From: JARFQH01 sp963825595
Lineage (GTDB): Bacteria > Desulfobacterota > Desulfobacteria > Desulfobacterales > SG8-13
Reading direction: 5' to 3'
Assembly (NCBI GenBank): GCA_963825595.1
Contig: CAWGUE010000030.1
Coordinates: forward strand, 162,844-226,843
DNA length: 64,000 bases
Shown here piece by piece: positions 60,037 to 64,000 of the stretch. Each line of letters starts with the position of its first letter. Position 1 is the first letter of the stretch. The notes under the pieces were generated by a model that was given only the letters and a program-made list of their open reading frames with translations, did no database searches and was not told the origin of the DNA. The translations under genes and the position numbers were made by a program.

Positions 60037-60876
60037 CTAGTTGCCTAAGGCAACCGCAGGAATGTTGTCGTGTCGGAATTTACGAAGCATTATTGCGATA
60101 CCGATAAGATTAGATAACACTCCGGCCATAAAAAATTGGACTTGATATTGTTCTAACCCGGCCGCGGCTGCCGAGAGAAAGGGCAGACCGATAATGGGGA
60201 GAAACGTCGCCAGATAATGAGAGCAACAGATCGCCATGGCTGTGGCGGACATGCCTCCCGAAGCCGCCATACTGGCACCGGCACCCTTCAACGCCTGGTT
60301 TTTCAATTGCCGCCGCATCGATACAAACAGCGACACTTGTATCCCCAAACCGGCAGCCAGTGCGATAATCCACCATCGATAGTCGGCAAACTGATACCGG
60401 GCATTGATCCAGTCGGATGTGAGCGTAATCAATCCCAGGTAGAATGCGATAACGGCTGTTCCAGCAAGGAGACCGTAGGCATACGGTTTGAGGTGGATGC
60501 TCTTTTGGGTAACTGTTCTGGTTAAAACTGAAGTGTCAGTATCCTCGTCTCCCTCGATAGCGTACCCCGCCGCAGAGATCACACTTTTGATGGATTGGGA
60601 GTCGACCCGCTGGGGATCGAAATCGATTGTCGCCTGTCGCGATCCGAAATCCACCACTGCACCGGAAACGCCCGGAAGTTTTGCAAGAGCATTTTTAATT
60701 CTTTTGGCGCAACCGCCACAGGTCATTCCATGCACGGTGAAGGTCACCCGAGTATGGTCGAGGAAATGTTCACCAAGCGCGCCCAAAGTTGGACGTACTT
60801 CCTTGCGGGGATGAGCGTTACAGCACTCGGCAGTTAAGGGATTCTCTAATTCACCTTTTAGGTATTCTGATTTCAT
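60037..60876 (-). CDS. HMA-domain membrane protein
   Basis: 279 residues. A cytoplasmic heavy-metal-associated domain (VTFTVHGMTCGGCAKRIKNALAKLPGVSGAVVDFGSRQATIDFD) is followed by six helices (AYGLLAGTAVIAFYLGLI, YRWWIIALAAGLGIQVSLFV, ATAMAICCSHYLATFLPIIGLPFLSAAAAGLEQYQVQFF, GVLSNLIGIAIML). The C-terminal ICCSHY is a likely intramembrane Cu/Zn site. It resembles merT-like or CcoH-like transport proteins with an added HMA domain. Likely copper import or export helper. Confidence 0.85.
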   Translation of the reverse strand: MKSEYLKGELENPLTAECCNAHPRKEVRPTLGALGEHFLDHTRVTFTVHGMTCGGCAKRIKNALAKLPGVSGAVVDFGSRQATIDFDPQRVDSQSIKSVISAAGYAIEGDEDTDTSVLTRTVTQKSIHLKPYAYGLLAGTAVIAFYLGLITLTSDWINARYQFADYRWWIIALAAGLGIQVSLFVSMRRQLKNQALKGAGASMAASGGMSATAMAICCSHYLATFLPIIGLPFLSAAAAGLEQYQVQFFMAGVLSNLIGIAIMLRKFRHDNIPAVALGN

Positions 60877-61251
60877 AAGTCGTCTCTTTATTGTGAAATG
60901 GGTTATTGTTAACTAAAGAAGCACAAATTATACCACAATGTGATATATAAATTTAACCGTTTGTAATAATTCGAAATTTATATGTTTTGGGGTAAGCTTG
61001 TAAGAGTAAGTGTTTGGAAGTCGGGTAAAAAATACCCACTCAGGGGACCCTGTTGGGAAAGGCGTGAAAAAAATGCACAGCCGTAAAGGGATGAGACGAC
61101 GGGATTAGAGCGATGGTAAGTCGCAGGAATAAACGGTGGATTCGATGCACGGCTCGGGGAAGATTAATTCTTGTCTTCAGTGAAGATGTAAAGGAGTAGG
61201 ATATGAAATACGATTATCCCGTTAGGAGATCATATTCCTGCTAAAAGAAAG
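60877..61251. other. Intergenic, no gene seen
   Basis: About 375 bases between the HMA protein and the third oxidase. No ORF or known RNA is supported. Confidence 0.35.
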
Positions 61252-62593
61252 TCAATTCTGACTTTTTGGCGTCACATTAACGGTGGTCATCATACCCGCT
61301 TCCGCGTGAGATTGTATGTGGCAATGAGACATCCAGATGCCGGGTTCAGTCGGAACAAGGCCGATGACAACGGATTCCCGAGAACCCAGAAGGACGGTAT
61401 CCCTCGTAAAATTCTCTGCCTCAGGTTTTCCATTGCGTTCCAAGACCCTGAAGAATGTTCCGTGGATGTGCATCGGATGCAAGCGTGAGCTGTTGTTTTT
61501 AAATACGATTTTTTGTGGTTGCCCTTTCGGAATGTCGGCTGTATCGCTATTGGGCCACAGCAGACGATTCATCGCCCACCCGATGCCGTATTGTCCCCCC
61601 CGGATGGCATCGAGATCCCATGTTTTGGATGGCGTGGCATCTGAAAAGACCTCTGCCGGCAAAAAATCTTCAGCGGTCGGTGGATCGAAAACCGGTGTCA
61701 GGACAGGTTGATCCTCTTTCACTGTTATCGAAGCCAACGGAAATTTATTGCGCGTAAAATTCATCTTCGACAACGTACCTTTGGCCCTGCGCATCGGTCG
61801 GTATGATGATGTCCAAATCGATTCGGTTGCCCGGGGCGAGATCGAAGCCGTCATATTTGAATATTCGTGTAACCGGCTTTCCGTCCACCGCGATGACATT
61901 GGCATCGATTCCTTTAAAGACGGGCATCAGCACCCGTGCATTTGCACCATTTATGAGGCGAATGCGGATCCGTTCCCCTGGAGATACGGAAAACTCGGGT
62001 TGATAATTGCCATTGATGGTGACCACGTTGCCCCATCGGCCATCGTGCATCAGGTCGTGACCGGTGTTGAAGTGCGGAAAAATATTGCCGTCTTTTTGAA
62101 GGACCCAGTCGTCGATGAGCCAGACAATGTCTTGAGACCAGGGCAATTTATTATTTGGTTCCACGATCAGCGCCCCTTTGAGGCCGCGTCCTAACTGCTC
62201 GCTGCCGTTCAGGTGAGGGTGGTACCAGTATGTTCCGGCATTCCGAAGCTTCAGGCGATAGTTGAAGCTTTCTCCAGCCTTTACCGGGTCCTGGGTGACA
62301 CCCGGGACACCGTCCATCGCGTTGTCGATAATCAAACCGTGCCAATGGATGCTTGAGGGCTCGTCCAGTTTGTTGATGAATTCGACCCCGATGGTTTGAC
62401 CCTCCTTGCCGCGAATGATGGGGCCGGGTATCGAACCGTTGTACGCCCAGACCGGGGTAGGCGTGTCGAAAAACGGAAACTGATGTGATGATTTTTCTGC
62501 TGTTAGCTTTAACTTTTGTGCACTGACTGCCGATACCGGCGTTGAAAAACCGATAACCATCAGCAACAATATTATTTTAGCGATGATTTGCAT
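61252..62593 (-). pseudogene. Multicopper oxidase, split by one frameshift
   Basis: Frame one from ATG 62593: signal peptide (AKIILLLMVIGFSTPVSAVSA), HWHGLIID, YHPHLNG, ending YVVEDEFYA near 61750. The adjoining frame continues NKFPLASITVKEDQPVLTP ... HPMHIHGTFFRV and SHCHIQSHAEAGMM to 61252. One base is missing or extra, near 61755; the two halves make one complete oxidase of about 445 residues with all copper ligands. It is Sec-exported rather than Tat. It is the third copper oxidase of the window. Confidence 0.88.
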
Positions 62594-62710
62594 ATCAATC
62601 CTTTATTAACGTTTTGACTTGTCGGAGTTTTGACCCGCCGGCGACGGGAGGGTAATTCACACTTTAATCACCCATCTAAAAATTACAAATGCGCTTGGTT
62701 CCTGCCTTAC

Positions 62711-62921
62711 ACCTAAAGTGAGCGTTTCAAATATTAAATGGAGGGGGAACTGCTTTATTTATAAGGAATTCTATTATCGTTTGATTTTAATATTTGAAAC
62801 CGCTTCGGGATTGCCGATCTTGCCGCATCTACGGCGTCATATGCCGTTCCGTATAGCCGACTATAGCGGAACGACATCTTCCTTGTAGCTGCGGCAACCT
62901 CGACAATCGCTCAAATTAGGT
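62711..62921 (+). mobile_element. MITE-like element, copy 4 (211 bp), TAC target duplication
   Basis: Ends ACCTAAAGTGAGCGTTTC and GACAATCGCTCAAATTAGGT, flanked by TAC on both sides (62708-62710 and 62922-62924). Inner hairpins: TTTCAAATATTAAAT with ATTTTAATATTTGAAA, and CGTTCCGTATAG with CTATAGCGGAACG. The cleanest copy. Confidence 0.92.
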
Positions 62922-62967
62922 TACAGTAAGGAGCCGCTAGGCAATATCGATACAGGGATGCGATGGG

Positions 62968-63663
62968 CTAAAATCTCAGGGAGGGAATACCGAACAGCGG
63001 ATAATTGCGGTCTACATGACCGATGCCCAGTCCCAGGGTGTCATTGCTGCAGAATATTTGGGGCGCATCGAAGAAATCGCCGTAGCCATAAGGGGCGACA
63101 TCGAAGTCGGCAAATGTCATGAACATCATCTGGCGCGAATTCATCATGGCGGCGTAATGCGGGTGGGTGATGGACACGAGTTGAAACCCTTCCGGGCCGC
63201 AACCGGTGTCTTTCAGGGCTAACCGTTTACGGAATTTGGCAACCGTTAAATACTGAAACCGCTCCCCGTGTCTGAATTTCGAGAAGTAAAATCCTTTGGG
63301 CCTCGGGGGCGCAGCCGGACGAAGACGTAAATGTTCGCTATGGTCGAAATCGATATATTCGCACTGCCAGGTTTTTGGCTTTCTCCGTTTGACAGCAAAA
63401 TCCCAGGCGCTTCGTCCGGACAACGCGGCATCAGAATGGCCGTGCCCGTCATCGCCAAAACCATAGGACAAAATGACGCCTGAAAATCCATCGCGACGGT
63501 CCGCTTGCGATATTTCCGGTTCGGGATCAATCGTTTCGAATTCAGCCTGATCGATACCCCAGTCCATCTTGTGGTTTGCCTTGTGCCATGCTTTAATTTG
63601 AGCATCGAAGGGCAGTATTTCTCTTTGCGGATTCTTGGCGGTTTTTCGGAAGAAGGATTTCAT
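62968..63663 (-). CDS. Hypothetical protein, 231 residues
   Basis: Soluble, with no signal peptide. Aromatic- and His-rich (WHKANHKMDWGIDQAEFETIDPEP, SYGFGDDGHGHSDAALSGRSAWDFAVKRRK, CEYIDFDHSEHLRLRPAAPPRPKGFYFSKFRHGERF, FDVAPYGYGDFFDAP). One possible metal-binding site in DDGHGHSD. I do not recognise a family. Start at 63663 has no strong site nearby. Confidence 0.7.
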   Translation of the reverse strand: MKSFFRKTAKNPQREILPFDAQIKAWHKANHKMDWGIDQAEFETIDPEPEISQADRRDGFSGVILSYGFGDDGHGHSDAALSGRSAWDFAVKRRKPKTWQCEYIDFDHSEHLRLRPAAPPRPKGFYFSKFRHGERFQYLTVAKFRKRLALKDTGCGPEGFQLVSITHPHYAAMMNSRQMMFMTFADFDVAPYGYGDFFDAPQIFCSNDTLGLGIGHVDRNYPLFGIPSLRF

Positions 63664-63704
63664 TGATAGGGTGTCTGTAATGGCATGCGGCTGATGATTT
63701 TAGC

Positions 63705-63868
63705 CCTAACCCGCATTTTTCACGAGTCGCATACGTTCATTTGCAAGGCATTCAGGGGCGCAGCTGTACTCTGGTACCGCAAGCCCCTGATAACGCAGCA
63801 AATGGGCGAATGCGGCTCGCCCAAAGGGTGAATATTTTTTAGCATTTTTGATCCGATTGTTGGGGTAC
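63705..63868 (-). repeat. Foldable dispersed repeat, copy 2
   Basis: Reverse complement of the 991-1202 unit without the central extra bases. CATTTGC-TGCGTTATCAGGGGC on one arm pairs with GCCCCTGA...GCAAATG on the other, forming a long imperfect hairpin. The rest of the window to 64000 shows no gene. Confidence 0.8.
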
Positions 63869-64000
63869 AAAATGAACACTGAAACTTACCGACAGAATAT
63901 TCTTTAACCCGTTGATATTATGTTTTTTGCAGATCTGCTGAAAAATGTTCATGAAAGATGCGGGCTAAAAAGACGCGTGTTCGGTTCTTTCAATGATTTC

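Noticed and set aside
61020..61200. Possible group II intron or structured RNA remnant
   Set aside because: No catalytic domain V pattern or conserved stem could be found.
61745..61905. Stop in the third oxidase as readthrough
   Set aside because: The frame ends in TAA and the continuation is in another frame; a one-base shift explains it.
1..64000. tRNA, rRNA or CRISPR
   Set aside because: No clover-leaf sequences, rRNA blocks or regularly spaced repeats were seen by eye; a covariance search would be decisive.

Overview
The window is chromosomal DNA of an anaerobic bacterium, most likely a sulfate-reducing Desulfobacterota (Desulfobacteraceae-like). The suggestive features are a CbiK-type chelatase with a signal peptide, a superoxide-reductase-like protein, tandem DUF1566 domains, SulP and TauE/SafE anion transporters, atypical two-component clusters and, above all, genes read through in-frame UGA codons. 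I see no rRNA, tRNA, CRISPR array or complete insertion sequence. The organism call is inference from gene content.

Layout. 1-8.3 kb: housekeeping and membrane genes (flavin oxidoreductase, DUF599, aldo/keto reductase, Old Yellow Enzyme, DUF1003, Ca/Na antiporter). 8.9-10.8 kb: an APC permease. 11.9-19.3 kb: one minus-strand operon of TetR regulator, SulP permease, a cytidylate-kinase-like/BON/receiver fusion, sensor kinase, receiver, degenerate kinase and receiver. 19.6-23.5 kb: an ATP-grasp-like protein and an arsenic pair (ArsR, ArsM). 25.2-29.7 kb: a second anion-transport operon ([2Fe-2S] BFD-like peptide, TauE/SafE, SulP, double Usp, small membrane protein). 30.1-33.4 kb: a DtxR-type regulator divergent from feoA-feoB-feoB-associated gene, with a palindromic operator between them. 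34.1 kb: the exported CbiK. 36.7-51.7 kb: a copper/sulfur/redox island with CueP, an SOR-like protein, ArsR-rhodanese, rhodanese plus DsbD plus thioredoxin, a thioredoxin-like protein, a GcvH-like protein, a DsrE remnant, multicopper oxidases, a TolC-like lipoprotein, a YHS protein and a GrdB-like protein. 52.5-56.1 kb: MntP and a PP2C / Ser-Thr kinase module. 56.2-62.6 kb: RseC-like, CopA, an HMA membrane protein and a third multicopper oxidase.

Main discovery. Four genes carry in-frame TGA codons (five in all), and in each the TGA sits where a redox cysteine is expected: a CueP copper protein (one), a rhodanese (two, replacing both cysteines of its active loop), a thioredoxin-like protein (one) and a GrdB-like reductase (one). 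Each TGA is followed by a hairpin whose apical loop begins 19-24 nt downstream and has a G in its first two positions, as expected of a bacterial SECIS. The GrdB-like hairpin is a perfect 9-bp stem with a GTT loop. I read these as selenocysteine codons. CueP and the double-UGA rhodanese are not selenoprotein families I recall.

Second discovery. Four copies of a 208-250 bp element with imperfect terminal inverted repeats occur. Three have exact 3-bp flanking duplications (CTT, TCA, TAC), so this is a MITE-like family. Two smaller repeat families are also present. The window has many single-base frameshifts (about 14), dense around 39.6-44 kb. They are either indel errors or decay, and several products are annotated across them.
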